A stretch of 57,644 nucleotides of DNA from Bacillota bacterium. GTDB taxonomy: Bacteria > Bacillota > UBA4882 > UBA8346. How positions within the stretch are numbered: position 1 is the first letter of the stretch; every line of letters begins with the position of its first letter. Positions 19,772-29,576 of the stretch are shown here, piece by piece. The stretch is from the NCBI GenBank assembly GCA_023436305.1, contig JAEZJQ010000077.1, forward strand, positions 1 to 57,644. Reading direction: 5' to 3'. Position numbers and translations under genes: made by a program. Below the pieces are notes generated by a model that saw nothing but the letters and a program-made list of their open reading frames with translations, ran no database searches and was not told the origin of the DNA.

Positions 19772-22700
19772 TCACTTTATCAATGACTGAATTTCAGATA
19801 AAATGTCAACTGTTTTCAATTCTTGTTTGGCTTGTTGGAGTGGCATATCTTCGAACACCAACACCTCGGACAATAGATAATCCGAAATTTTAACTAATGA
19901 AGGATAATTAAAGAAAATAGTGGCATTGAGAGTTTTACCCGTAATTTTACTCAATTCGTTCCTCATGGAAAATACCATAAGTGAATCCGCTCCTTGTTCC
20001 ATAAGGGCCTTGTCAACCGACACTTGTTGATAATCATCGAATCCCATAATTTTGGAAACCAGAAATTGTAAGTGTAACAGTAATTCCGAATGCCTCTCCT
20101 CAGGCTTTAGTTCTTTCAGTTTATTCAGAATATCCAGGGTCCGGATCTCTTCGCTTTCTTTGGGAACATCCTTAATATTGATTAAATCGGATAATACATT
20201 TTTTATATCCTCTGATCCCATCTTGTTGGCAAACGCCTGCCAATCCACATCCGCCACCAGTATCTGCCGGTGGTTTGGATCGTCTATTAATCTATCCATC
20301 ACCTTTAAACCTGCATCTGTTGAGATCCCGAAAAGCCCTCGTTGGCTTATTTGCTGAATTGCTTTTGAATTTGAAGCGGCCATCCCGGCTTCGGACCAAG
20401 GCCCCCAACATATACTTGTCGCCGGAAGATTATTCTGTTTTCTGAAATTGGAAAATACATTTAAAAAGCAATTGGCTGCTGCATAATTACTCTGTCCGAT
20501 ATTGCCGAAAACCGATGTTATCGAGGAAAACATTGCAAAGAAATCCAGATCACAATCTCGCAAAGTATCATGTAAAATCCAGGTTCCAATCACTTTCGGC
20601 TCCAATACTTTATAGAAACTGTCCCAGGTTTGCTCATTGATCATTCGATCTTCAATACTGCCGGCTCCATGAATGACTCCTTTAATCGCCGGCATGGATC
20701 CACTTACTTTTTGAAACAGATTTTTCACATCCACTTCGTTGGAAACATCGGCCTGTATTACCAGTATGTTAATTCCTTGCTTACCCCATTCTTCAATTTT
20801 CGATAAAACTATGTTTCCCGGTTTTCTCCTGCCGATCAATACCAAATATTTTGCGCCTTTGTTGATCAAATATTCCGTGAAAATCAGACCTAAAGCCCCT
20901 GTGCCGCCGGTTAACAGGTAAGTCGCATCCCGTTTTATTTTTTGGGGTAAAACATCCGGTTCCATATTGTTCCGGTTTGCTCCTTTGTCTTTAACTAAAC
21001 GCTGTACATATCGTTTGTTATCGCTTCGCAGGCATACCTGTTTTTCATCAGTAGTTTTTATCTCTTTAAGAATTTCTACTTGACCATTAACAATAATCCC
21101 GGAATCAATATCAATAATACCACCCCATAACTGCGGATATTCAAGTTCAATCACCTTGGCAAACCCCCACAATGTCGACTGCGATATAGATATTGAAGCC
21201 GTTGTGTCATTGATGTCATGAACATTCTCCGTAATGACCCACACCTTAAAATTTTCCGTAAGATATTGCTCCGCAAGTACCTGAATAAGGTTCAGTAGCC
21301 CTTCACAGATGATCCGTTGTTCTTTAAATAGTTTATTAGGTGTGATTTTACTTGGGTCCGATGAATCCAATCCCCATGCATAAATAATAGTATAATTGCC
21401 GGACCCGTTTTCCCCAATAACATCCAGTATTAATTTTTGAACATCCGCTTTACTATGATATGAAACAAAATAGTTATTATCGTTTAATTTTTGATAAGTT
21501 TCGCCCTTTTTCACTTTGAATGTGTTTATGGAATGGTCCGACAATGTTTTACAGAGACTTTGAATCAGTCCCCTGTCATCTTCAAACATGATAAATTTTT
21601 CATTATCTTTATAAGAATAAATATTATTTTTTGCTTTTTTCTCTACCCACTTTATGGTATACAACATATGATTATCATCTTGAATCAGATCTTTTAATAA
21701 GCTTCTCCGGTCGGTAATTTTCGCCACTAGGTTCTCGATCTCAAAAATCAATTCACCCGATTCATTATAAACGTCTATATTAGCCACAATAACTTCTTTC
21801 TGGATATCCACTTTGGTGTGGCACCAGAATTCCTTTGTCTCGCGGAAATGATAGGTTAGTTTTAACAATGAAATCGGAATAATCGTTTTTATCAGATCTT
21901 CCGAACTCTTTTCCTTAAGCTTATCCTCCAACTCGGAAACATGTATGGCCGTAGCCGACTGGAATATAGAATCGATTATCCCCGGATACAAGTCATAATT
22001 ATCCTGATCTGGAATATCCGCTTTGGGTGAAATTAAACAGAGCCCTTCATTTGTTCCATTCCAAATTTTTTCTATGCACTGGAATCCAGGTCCTAGATTG
22101 AACCCGATTTTAGAAAATAATTGATAAAAATCAAATCCCGATCCTGAATCATCTTCTGGGAACCTGCCTTTTAACTCATCAATGGAAACTCTGATATTGG
22201 AGGCCTGATCATCCATAATACTTCTAACAGCTCCAATGGAATGCTTGACCCAGTTCATATGCTCGTGCTTGGCATCCCTACTTGAAATCTCAAAATTCAT
22301 ACCATCCGAGTTGAAATTCTGCAGATAAATTTGGACCAGCCTTTCCTCATCATTATTTACGATCAGCGGATTCTGAAACTCAACATTTTCAAGCACGCAA
22401 GATTCCGGCGCATGCATATGCCGGGAAGCCGATAAAAGCATCGACACATGGGCAGCCGCCGGCGATATCGGCGAATTAAAAATAATATGTTCCTTCATAA
22501 AGTAGGGCTTATCCGGCGTAAATGTACTCTGATAAATCACGGAATTTTCCAGGTGCGGGGTGGTGATTTTCTGACCGATAAATGGGTGAAAAAGTTCGGC
22601 ATTGATAGATGGCGATGAAACCTGATGTTCAAATACTGGCTGCATCCAGAATTGTTTCCGTTCAAACGGATAGGTCGGCAAAGATACTTTGTTGCTCCGG

Positions 22701-25700
22701 CCATCGAAAATATATTCCCAATTAATATTAACTCCTCTGGTATAAAGTTCCCCCAGCGAGGATGCGATCTGTTCCAAGTCATGCTGCTTCTTGCTTAATG
22801 AAGGGATAAAGACATTATTGTCGTCCAGCGACATTTTACCCATGGAACATAAAGGTGTATGCGCCCCAACTTCGAGAAAAATGAAATTTCCCATTTTTTT
22901 AATAACCATCAAACAGTCATAGAACCTCACCTTTTCCTGAATATGCCGAGTCCAGTAATCTGCGTCGGGAATGGTCTCATCCATGAACTCCGCCAACAAG
23001 GAAGAGAGAAATTTGATTTTGGGCTTTTGATAATTCACCCCGGAAGCCACTGACTTAAAATCATTTAATATCGGCGACATCAACGGTGAGTGGAAGCCAT
23101 GGGAAACCTGCAGTTTCTGGTTCTTGAATCCTTCTTTACCGGCTTGTTTCAGGATATCATCTACAATGACTTTTTCACCAGATATGACAACGCTGCTTTC
23201 AGCGTTTACCGCTGCAATGGAAACCTCATCAAGATGTTTTTCTATCAAAGATAATACTGTCATTTCATCAGCAAAAATTGTGCCCATTGTTCCTTCACCG
23301 GGAGCCGAATGCATTAGTCTGCCTCTGGCAGCGACCAGTTTGACGGCATCACTCAGGCTCATAACCGAAGCTGCAACAGCCGCTGCAAATTCACCGATAC
23401 TGTGCCCTAATACAGCAAATGGGGTTACTCCCCAGGATTCCCACATTCGATAAAGCGCGTATTCAATGGAAAATATAAGGGGTTGCGCGTATACCGTCTG
23501 ATCAATTTGTGATTCATTTGCATCATCAGCGTAAATAAGATCTAATACAGATTTTAAAATATACGGCCTGAACAAGCTGTCGCATTCATCCATACACTGC
23601 CTAAAAACCGGCTGGTTCCGGTAAAGCTCCTTCCCCATTGCCTTATACTGAGACCCCTGGCCCGAAAATAAAAAAATAATTCTACCGTCATTTTGTGCTT
23701 TATGATCAATATTGGAATAAATGCCTTCTATTTTCTCGCGGTTACTATAAGTATCCAGTTTTTTTATCAATTCTTCCCTGGTGACGGCAAATGCGGCAAA
23801 CCGGTAATCAAAATCTGTCTTATATACATTGGCTGTATAACAGATATCCTTAATATCCGTATCAGGGTGGTCTTTAATAAAATCAGCATATTTTTTCAAA
23901 AGATCGTCAAGTGAAGCTTTGGATTTGGCGGAAATTTTCAATATATTGACCGGAAAACCCGCTTTTGTCGAAGTACTAAGCTTTTTCGGCGCTTCCTCCA
24001 GTATTACATGGGCATTTGACCCTCCGAAGCCAAACGCATTGATTCCAACCCTCTTAACCTTTTGGTTGCTTTTCCAGGGCATGGTTTTCGATACAACTTT
24101 CACGGGTATAACGTCCCACGGAATAAAAGGATTCGGATCTTTGAAGTTAAGATTACCCGGCAACATGCCGTTCTTAAATGACAAAATAACCTTGATGATA
24201 CTGGCCATACCGGCAGCCGCCTCAAGATGCCCGATATTTGATTTTACAGAACCTATCAATAAAGGATTATCCTTCTTCCTGCCGCTGCAATAGGTTTCAC
24301 TTAAGGCTTTAACCTCAATCGGATCACCTAACGGCGTTCCGGTACCATGCATTTCTATATAATCAATATCCAGAGCGTTCAGTTTAGCGTCCTGTAATGC
24401 ATTTATAATTACTTTCTGCTGGGCCAGTCCGCTCGGCGCCGTAAGACCGTTACTCTTCCCGTCTTGATTTACGCTGGTACCACGCACAACAGCTAAAATA
24501 TTATCATTATCCCGTAATGCCAGTTTCAATTTTTTCAATATGACCACCGCTGCGCCTTCGCCCCTGCAGTAACCATTGGCCGACGCGTCGAATGTCTTGC
24601 TGCAACCGTCAGGTGATATGGCCTGCAACTTGGAGAAACAGACGTGAATATTCGGAGTAAGTATGATATTGACCCCTGCCACAATAGCGGCATCTGCTTC
24701 ACCGTTTCGGATACCTTTACAGGCAACATGGAACGCGGTCAATGCGGAAGAGCAGGCTGTATCGATTGCCATGGAAGGCCCCTCGAATCCGAATGTATAA
24801 GATATCCTGCCGCAAGCTGTACTAAATGTGGTTCCAGTCAGCGAATATGCGTCAATTTTATTAAAATCACCCGAGCTTCTGTGGCCTAACGAATATTCTT
24901 CACCGGATATCCCCAGGTAAACCCCTGTATTGGTTTTTGAGTATTGGGTAATATCAAGCCCACCGTTTTCAAACGCTTCCCACGTTAGTTCCAGTAGTAT
25001 CCTTTGTTGTGGGTCCAATGACATTGCTTCTTTCGGAGATATATTAAAAAATTGCGCGTCAAACATATCAACCGCAATATCCAGAAATCCACCTTTTTTA
25101 GTGTACATTTTTCCAGGGACATTCTTATCAGCATTATAATACTTATCAGCATCCCAGCGATTCTCAGGGACTTCACTGATTCCATCGATGCCATTGATCA
25201 AAAGGTTCCAGAAACTCTCTGGATCATTCGCTCCACCGGGAAAACGACAACTCATGCCGACTATTGCGATACTGTTTTCATCCTCTTCAACTCTGTCCGT
25301 GTGTTCAGTTTTAGCGGCTTTATTGGTTTTTTCACTCTTTTTCAAGCTTAAATCGATATGATCGACAAGCAGGTTCACCGTTGGATAATCATAAACAAAC
25401 GATACCGACAGGTTAATATGGAACAGATTTTCGATCTTCGTTAAAAGGCCGGGAACATTGACTGATACCAATCCCATATCGACAAAAGTCTGGTCAAAGT
25501 CGTTTACCTTATTTTCCAATACCGATTCCACTTGCTGTAAAACCAGATTCATTATCTCATTCCGGGAGAAATCTGCTGGAAGAGTCTTTGGACTGAAAGG
25601 TTCATTATTGCTCAGTTCGCGGATCTGGCCGATAACGGAATCAAAATCGCCGTTATTGTAACGTTGGGATAGCTCAACTCTTCTAACCTTACCGCTTGTT

Positions 25701-27334
25701 GTTTTCGGGATTTTATTAATAGGTATGACTTCATCCACCATCAGACCCATTTTTTCAATTACAACCGTTTTCACTTTCTTTGCCAAATCAACGAATTTTT
25801 CGAGTTTGTTTTTATAGTAAACGAATACAATCAATTGTTCTTTTTTAGTGTGATTGTTAAAACCATTGCATGCCAGATATTTATACGACTTGTCCTCATT
25901 AATGTTCTTATCGATGACTTCTTCAATATCATGGGGGGCATAATTCGCCCCATTGACGACAATTATTTCTTTCGTCCTGCCGACCATAACCATGCGGTGG
26001 TTGCTGATAAAACCGATATCGCCGGTATCTAGCCACCCATTCCGGTCGATCAGATCCCTGGTCGCTTTCTCGTTTTTATAATATCCGCTGGTAACACTGT
26101 CTCCTTTGATACAGATATGCCCGATCTCCAGATCATTCAAGTCACCGCCGGTATCATCCCGAATTGCCAATTGGGTATTGGGTAAAGTACTCCCGACATC
26201 AACAAATTGGATCCCGTTTTCATCCGCCGGCTCGCTGCAAATCCCCACTTTTTGGCCGATATTCATTTTTTTCCGGTTCAAATTGCAAACTTTCATTTCC
26301 TCGTCCGGTTTGTTCGATGTGACGATAAGCGTGGCTTCCGCCAAGCCATAAACCGGTATGAATGCGTTTCTTTTTAAATGATATTTTTCCATTTCAGCGG
26401 TAAATTCCCGGCATAAACCGTAAGATATGTACTCCGCGCCGATAATGATACCTTTGACACTTTGTAAATCCCAATCCAAAGCAATTTTACTCTTTTTCTT
26501 GAAGAGCATAAAATGCTGTATCCCAAAAGGCGTCGAACCGAGTATTGTCGCTTTATGTTGATGTACCTTGTGAAACCATAAAAGTGGTGAACGGATGAAT
26601 GAATTGGTAGGAATATGATATTGGTTTACGCCTAAGATGGCAGGCATTAAATGGAAAAAAATCATACAAAAATCATGGGTAAGAGGTTTCCAGGTCAGAA
26701 AAGTATCTTTTTCGGACAAGTGATACTGAGTGATCATATCGTAGATATTGATCATGATATTGTGGTGTTTTAGTATTACGCCTTTGGGGGTACCGGTGGA
26801 TCCTGAGGAATATTGGAGATATGCGATGTTATCATCGTAGTCGATTGAACCGGATTGATCCGATAGTATACTCTGGGTTTCCGTGAAAAGGTCATCGAAT
26901 GATAGAGATTTCCTTGTAATTTTTTTGATCAAATCCAGATTAGGAATATCATTGGATGTGACATTCGACAACATATTGAAGATTTTATCACTATCATAAA
27001 CCAAATAAGGATTTTCTAGAGTCCGCCATACGCTGATTAATTTTTCAGATGTATGTTGATTGTTAATTACAGCAAGGGGAATGGCAATTATTTTTCCCAA
27101 TAAGCAGGCCCAGAGCATACTAATCAATGAATTCGAGTTAGACAACTGAAATACAAGTTCGTCATTTTCTTTAATCCCTTTGGCTTGTAAAGAGTTTAAG
27201 ATAAAGTATGCTTTATTCAATAAGTCATGATAGGATAGAAAGTCTTCTTCATCGTAACTATTAATAAATGTTATTCCTTTATCAGTTTTCGCGGCATTTT
27301 CAAGGCCTTTAATTAAATTTTCGTACTTATTCAT
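19772..27334 (-). CDS. Loading and first PKS protein: acyl-AMP ligase-ACP-KS-AT-DH-KR-ACP
   Basis: This 2520-residue protein starts the assembly line. The N-terminal 570 residues form a fatty-acyl-AMP ligase (SSGSTGTPKG near 178, YGLAEAT, GWLDTGDIGF). Next come an ACP with an unusual GLVSV motif (Ser near 622), KS (TACSSA near 861; EMHGTGTPLGDP; SVKSNIGH), AT (GHSIGEF near 1311; HGFHS, malonyl-like), a DH-like domain (His in MKEHIIF near 1613; Asp in GIIDSIFQ near 1788), KR (GGTGALG near 2139; Tyr in SNYAAAN near 2281) and ACP (GADSL near 2448), ending in a docking helix. There is no enoyl reductase. The inferred role is to activate a free fatty acid, load it, extend it by malonate and reduce the keto group, possibly with dehydration. 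The ATG at 27334 follows a GGGAGG site. It is the first gene of the operon; a MITE lies 78 bases upstream. Confidence 0.94.
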   Translation of the reverse strand: MNKYENLIKGLENAAKTDKGITFINSYDEEDFLSYHDLLNKAYFILNSLQAKGIKENDELVFQLSNSNSLISMLWACLLGKIIAIPLAVINNQHTSEKLISVWRTLENPYLVYDSDKIFNMLSNVTSNDIPNLDLIKKITRKSLSFDDLFTETQSILSDQSGSIDYDDNIAYLQYSSGSTGTPKGVILKHHNIMINIYDMITQYHLSEKDTFLTWKPLTHDFCMIFFHLMPAILGVNQYHIPTNSFIRSPLLWFHKVHQHKATILGSTPFGIQHFMLFKKKSKIALDWDLQSVKGIIIGAEYISYGLCREFTAEMEKYHLKRNAFIPVYGLAEATLIVTSNKPDEEMKVCNLNRKKMNIGQKVGICSEPADENGIQFVDVGSTLPNTQLAIRDDTGGDLNDLEIGHICIKGDSVTSGYYKNEKATRDLIDRNGWLDTGDIGFISNHRMVMVGRTKEIIVVNGANYAPHDIEEVIDKNINEDKSYKYLACNGFNNHTKKEQLIVFVYYKNKLEKFVDLAKKVKTVVIEKMGLMVDEVIPINKIPKTTSGKVRRVELSQRYNNGDFDSVIGQIRELSNNEPFSPKTLPADFSRNEIMNLVLQQVESVLENKVNDFDQTFVDMGLVSVNVPGLLTKIENLFHINLSVSFVYDYPTVNLLVDHIDLSLKKSEKTNKAAKTEHTDRVEEDENSIAIVGMSCRFPGGANDPESFWNLLINGIDGISEVPENRWDADKYYNADKNVPGKMYTKKGGFLDIAVDMFDAQFFNISPKEAMSLDPQQRILLELTWEAFENGGLDITQYSKTNTGVYLGISGEEYSLGHRSSGDFNKIDAYSLTGTTFSTACGRISYTFGFEGPSMAIDTACSSALTAFHVACKGIRNGEADAAIVAGVNIILTPNIHVCFSKLQAISPDGCSKTFDASANGYCRGEGAAVVILKKLKLALRDNDNILAVVRGTSVNQDGKSNGLTAPSGLAQQKVIINALQDAKLNALDIDYIEMHGTGTPLGDPIEVKALSETYCSGRKKDNPLLIGSVKSNIGHLEAAAGMASIIKVILSFKNGMLPGNLNFKDPNPFIPWDVIPVKVVSKTMPWKSNQKVKRVGINAFGFGGSNAHVILEEAPKKLSTSTKAGFPVNILKISAKSKASLDDLLKKYADFIKDHPDTDIKDICYTANVYKTDFDYRFAAFAVTREELIKKLDTYSNREKIEGIYSNIDHKAQNDGRIIFLFSGQGSQYKAMGKELYRNQPVFRQCMDECDSLFRPYILKSVLDLIYADDANESQIDQTVYAQPLIFSIEYALYRMWESWGVTPFAVLGHSIGEFAAAVAASVMSLSDAVKLVAARGRLMHSAPGEGTMGTIFADEMTVLSLIEKHLDEVSIAAVNAESSVVISGEKVIVDDILKQAGKEGFKNQKLQVSHGFHSPLMSPILNDFKSVASGVNYQKPKIKFLSSLLAEFMDETIPDADYWTRHIQEKVRFYDCLMVIKKMGNFIFLEVGAHTPLCSMGKMSLDDNNVFIPSLSKKQHDLEQIASSLGELYTRGVNINWEYIFDGRSNKVSLPTYPFERKQFWMQPVFEHQVSSPSINAELFHPFIGQKITTPHLENSVIYQSTFTPDKPYFMKEHIIFNSPISPAAAHVSMLLSASRHMHAPESCVLENVEFQNPLIVNNDEERLVQIYLQNFNSDGMNFEISSRDAKHEHMNWVKHSIGAVRSIMDDQASNIRVSIDELKGRFPEDDSGSGFDFYQLFSKIGFNLGPGFQCIEKIWNGTNEGLCLISPKADIPDQDNYDLYPGIIDSIFQSATAIHVSELEDKLKEKSSEDLIKTIIPISLLKLTYHFRETKEFWCHTKVDIQKEVIVANIDVYNESGELIFEIENLVAKITDRRSLLKDLIQDDNHMLYTIKWVEKKAKNNIYSYKDNEKFIMFEDDRGLIQSLCKTLSDHSINTFKVKKGETYQKLNDNNYFVSYHSKADVQKLILDVIGENGSGNYTIIYAWGLDSSDPSKITPNKLFKEQRIICEGLLNLIQVLAEQYLTENFKVWVITENVHDINDTTASISISQSTLWGFAKVIELEYPQLWGGIIDIDSGIIVNGQVEILKEIKTTDEKQVCLRSDNKRYVQRLVKDKGANRNNMEPDVLPQKIKRDATYLLTGGTGALGLIFTEYLINKGAKYLVLIGRRKPGNIVLSKIEEWGKQGINILVIQADVSNEVDVKNLFQKVSGSMPAIKGVIHGAGSIEDRMINEQTWDSFYKVLEPKVIGTWILHDTLRDCDLDFFAMFSSITSVFGNIGQSNYAAANCFLNVFSNFRKQNNLPATSICWGPWSEAGMAASNSKAIQQISQRGLFGISTDAGLKVMDRLIDDPNHRQILVADVDWQAFANKMGSEDIKNVLSDLINIKDVPKESEEIRTLDILNKLKELKPEERHSELLLHLQFLVSKIMGFDDYQQVSVDKALMEQGADSLMVFSMRNELSKITGKTLNATIFFNYPSLVKISDYLLSEVLVFEDMPLQQAKQELKTVDILSEIQSLIK

Positions 27335-27412
27335 AAACGAAGCCTCCCGAAATAATTTATTATTTACTCCGGCAATTAAACATCTATATTTTCCAACAAG
27401 TAAAACGCAGCT

Positions 27413-27529
27413 CTAGGAGTCTATACGGGTAATAGGTTTTCGAAGCATATTTAGTGTTTAGTAGCACAATCTAATACAAGATATTGTGGTTTTAAGCTAT
27501 AAAAATGTGTTACTCGCACAGACTCCTAG
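27413..27529 (+). mobile_element. MITE-like element, copy 1 (117 bp)
   Basis: The ends are CTAGGAGTCT and AGACTCCTAG, with the inverted-repeat match reaching about 20 bases with a few mismatches. The interior shares TTTTCGAA, CATATTTA, TCTAATACAA, GTGGTTTT and GTGTTAC blocks, in the same order, with the copies at 36738 and 52379. It has no coding capacity. It sits in the leader between the PKS start codon and the upstream intergenic region, so transcripts of the lipopeptide operon that start upstream would cross it. Confidence 0.75.
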
Positions 27530-28057
27530 GCAAAATTAAATGGATATATTAAATCATCAGAGAAATAGTCCATGCATCCGGTTTGCATTTAAATAGAATC
27601 AATCCCGTTTTTCTGTAAATTCCAAATTTATTTTTCAAACCGGCAAAAAATAGCATATACTTGGTAATCCAATGGACATATTTAATGACTGTATCAATTT
27701 AAATTCTCATCAACTTCCTGGGATGTAGATCCTACACTGCAAATATGCCGGCTTTACTCTTAAAAAGATGCGATATCCGATTTTACTTCCACCGCCGTTA
27801 TTAATGGCACTGGATTTATATAATGCATTCAAATGAATTTATCCGGCCTTAATGAAAGAGTGGCTATCTTAGTAAGAAAAATACAAGAGGTATTCACCAA
27901 AAGTAGATTGCCTTTAATGAAGCAAAATAAATAAAAGTATTAGTATAATTATAAACTATCTCATCAGTCATTCATGTCGAATTTTAATGTTATCCATAAT
28001 ATTTATAGTAATACCAACATAACGATTTATAAGCATTTGATACTAGAAAACGATTTC
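27530..28057. other. Intergenic region upstream of the lipopeptide operon
   Basis: This AT-rich stretch must hold the promoter of the leftward PKS/NRPS operon unless transcription starts inside the MITE. I see no convincing -35/-10 pair, no riboswitch and no believable gene. An open frame starting at 27974 on the plus strand is only made of terminator and AT-rich sequence. Confidence 0.4.
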
Positions 28058-28102
28058 TTGAAAATAAAAAATTTCGGCACTTTCTCCAAAAGTGCCGAAA
28101 TT
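28058..28102 (-). terminator. Intrinsic terminator of the envelope export operon
   Basis: A perfect 14-bp stem (28070-28083 with 28089-28102, 5-base loop) is followed on the minus strand by a T-rich run (28070-28058). It lies about 110 bases after the stop of the outer-membrane barrel gene. It separates that operon from the lipopeptide operon, which therefore needs its own promoter. Confidence 0.8.
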
Positions 28103-28209
28103 AAACGGAAATTATATAACCAAATAAAACATTGGCCAAATCAAGTTTTAAAGTACGGCGTTTTTTTACACCGTATTAAGTCCGGATTGGTTTCGTATAA
28201 ACATGAGTC

Positions 28210-29565
28210 TTAAAATGCAATTTTGGTCCCAAGCCCTATACTCCAACGATTTCCCAAATACGTAGCCTCGGTATTTGCCGCGCCCAAATACCCTGTAATG
28301 TTAAAATTAATTTGCAAATCAGTCAATGCGGGCACATAACTTAATCCAGCGACAAGCACCGCCGACTTATCGTCTAAATTCATCATACTGTTCAAGCCCA
28401 AGGTCATCTCCGGAACAATAAATTTTTGTACCGAGCCGAATAAGGCAAAGTAATATTTACTATTGGAATATAGATTGGCCGTGTATTTAGCAATGGCGGT
28501 GTTTTTTGTAACACCATCTGGCTCTTGGGCAATCCGCTCTAAAATATTCCGATCGTAACCTGCCTGGTTATAGTAAAATTCCGTCGTTACACTGATTTGA
28601 TCCTTAATTTCCCCGACCGTAAAATACTTGGTAAAACCAAAACTCGCCCGAGGAATTAATTCTCCACTTTTTGTGACAGTTCCTAGAGTTGTATAATCTA
28701 AAACTTCACAATTTTCACCATCCGTAAGGCTGATTTCTCCTCGATAATCAAGTTGTAAGAGCCGGCCGGTAATATCAAAACCATAAACCGGCTTTAAATC
28801 ATTTTTTATGCGGGTTGAGAATGCCATCTCCGTATTTTTGACTAAAAATTCATACTTGCCCGATAGAGAAATATCATTAAATTGATTCGCCCCATCCGCT
28901 CCGACAAAGAAATAAAGGTTCTGTTTCACACCGGACGGCACATGAATCTTAGTACCAAAAGTTCCTGACATTACTTGATTCATATTGAGAAAATCTTTTT
29001 TATCCGTATTGATGAAATCCGTGGGGTTCCAAAAATAACCCTGACCCCATTTTAAATATTGTTTACCGGTGCGAAAATAGATTTTATTTTTCCAGTTCGT
29101 ATCGACAAAAAATTCTTTGATCCCAATGCTTGTATAGTCCGTGATATTTGGGGACAGCCCTAGTTGACTCCTCATTAAATCACTAATCGCTGGATAATAA
29201 TCGACTCCCACACTTAAAAACCCTTTTATCCCTTTTTGTAATCGTATATCGACAAATAAATCCGCCGATATTTGATCTGATAATAGATTCTGGTCCGAAC
29301 CTCCGAATCCTGTTAAATCACCTGCCGGAGAATAATTGGTATACCCCAGATCCGCATTTATCTGTCCCGAAAATCCGATGCGCTTTTCTTTTAATTCATC
29401 GTCCACCTTGTCATCATTAATCTGTTCCTGGCTAACCACCGTATCTCCACTGGAGAATAATTGGTCCTCATCGGTGGCATCCTCGGCAGAGACAGGTGCC
29501 CCACTGGCTAACAAAGCAACCATTACGCAAAAAATGATTGAAATCATCCAAATCGCTTTTTTCAC
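28210..29565 (-). CDS. Outer-membrane beta-barrel protein
   Basis: About 451 residues. A signal peptide (hydrophobic stretch ending near GAPVSAED) is followed by alternating hydrophobic and polar strands rich in Tyr, Gly, Asn and Asp, and the last residue is Phe (LGTKIAF), the usual outer-membrane barrel signature. I do not recognise the subfamily beyond a likeness to export-type barrels. The preferred start is the GTG at 29565, 6 bases after AGGGGTG; a GTG at 29574 lies inside that site. It is the last gene of a five-gene operon with two FtsX-type permeases, an ATPase and a LolA-like protein, so it is inferred to be the outer-membrane end of a trans-envelope export route. Confidence 0.78.
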   Translation of the reverse strand: MKKAIWMISIIFCVMVALLASGAPVSAEDATDEDQLFSSGDTVVSQEQINDDKVDDELKEKRIGFSGQINADLGYTNYSPAGDLTGFGGSDQNLLSDQISADLFVDIRLQKGIKGFLSVGVDYYPAISDLMRSQLGLSPNITDYTSIGIKEFFVDTNWKNKIYFRTGKQYLKWGQGYFWNPTDFINTDKKDFLNMNQVMSGTFGTKIHVPSGVKQNLYFFVGADGANQFNDISLSGKYEFLVKNTEMAFSTRIKNDLKPVYGFDITGRLLQLDYRGEISLTDGENCEVLDYTTLGTVTKSGELIPRASFGFTKYFTVGEIKDQISVTTEFYYNQAGYDRNILERIAQEPDGVTKNTAIAKYTANLYSNSKYYFALFGSVQKFIVPEMTLGLNSMMNLDDKSAVLVAGLSYVPALTDLQINFNITGYLGAANTEATYLGNRWSIGLGTKIAF

Positions 29566-29576
29566 CGAAATCACCC

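Noticed and set aside
28154..28175. Second hairpin near the export operon terminator
   Set aside because: The run of T lies in the loop and the stem has a mismatch, so it is not a terminator in either direction.
27974..28213. 79-residue open frame on the plus strand
   Set aside because: It runs through the perfect terminator hairpin of the opposite strand, has no ribosome site and is AT-rich filler.
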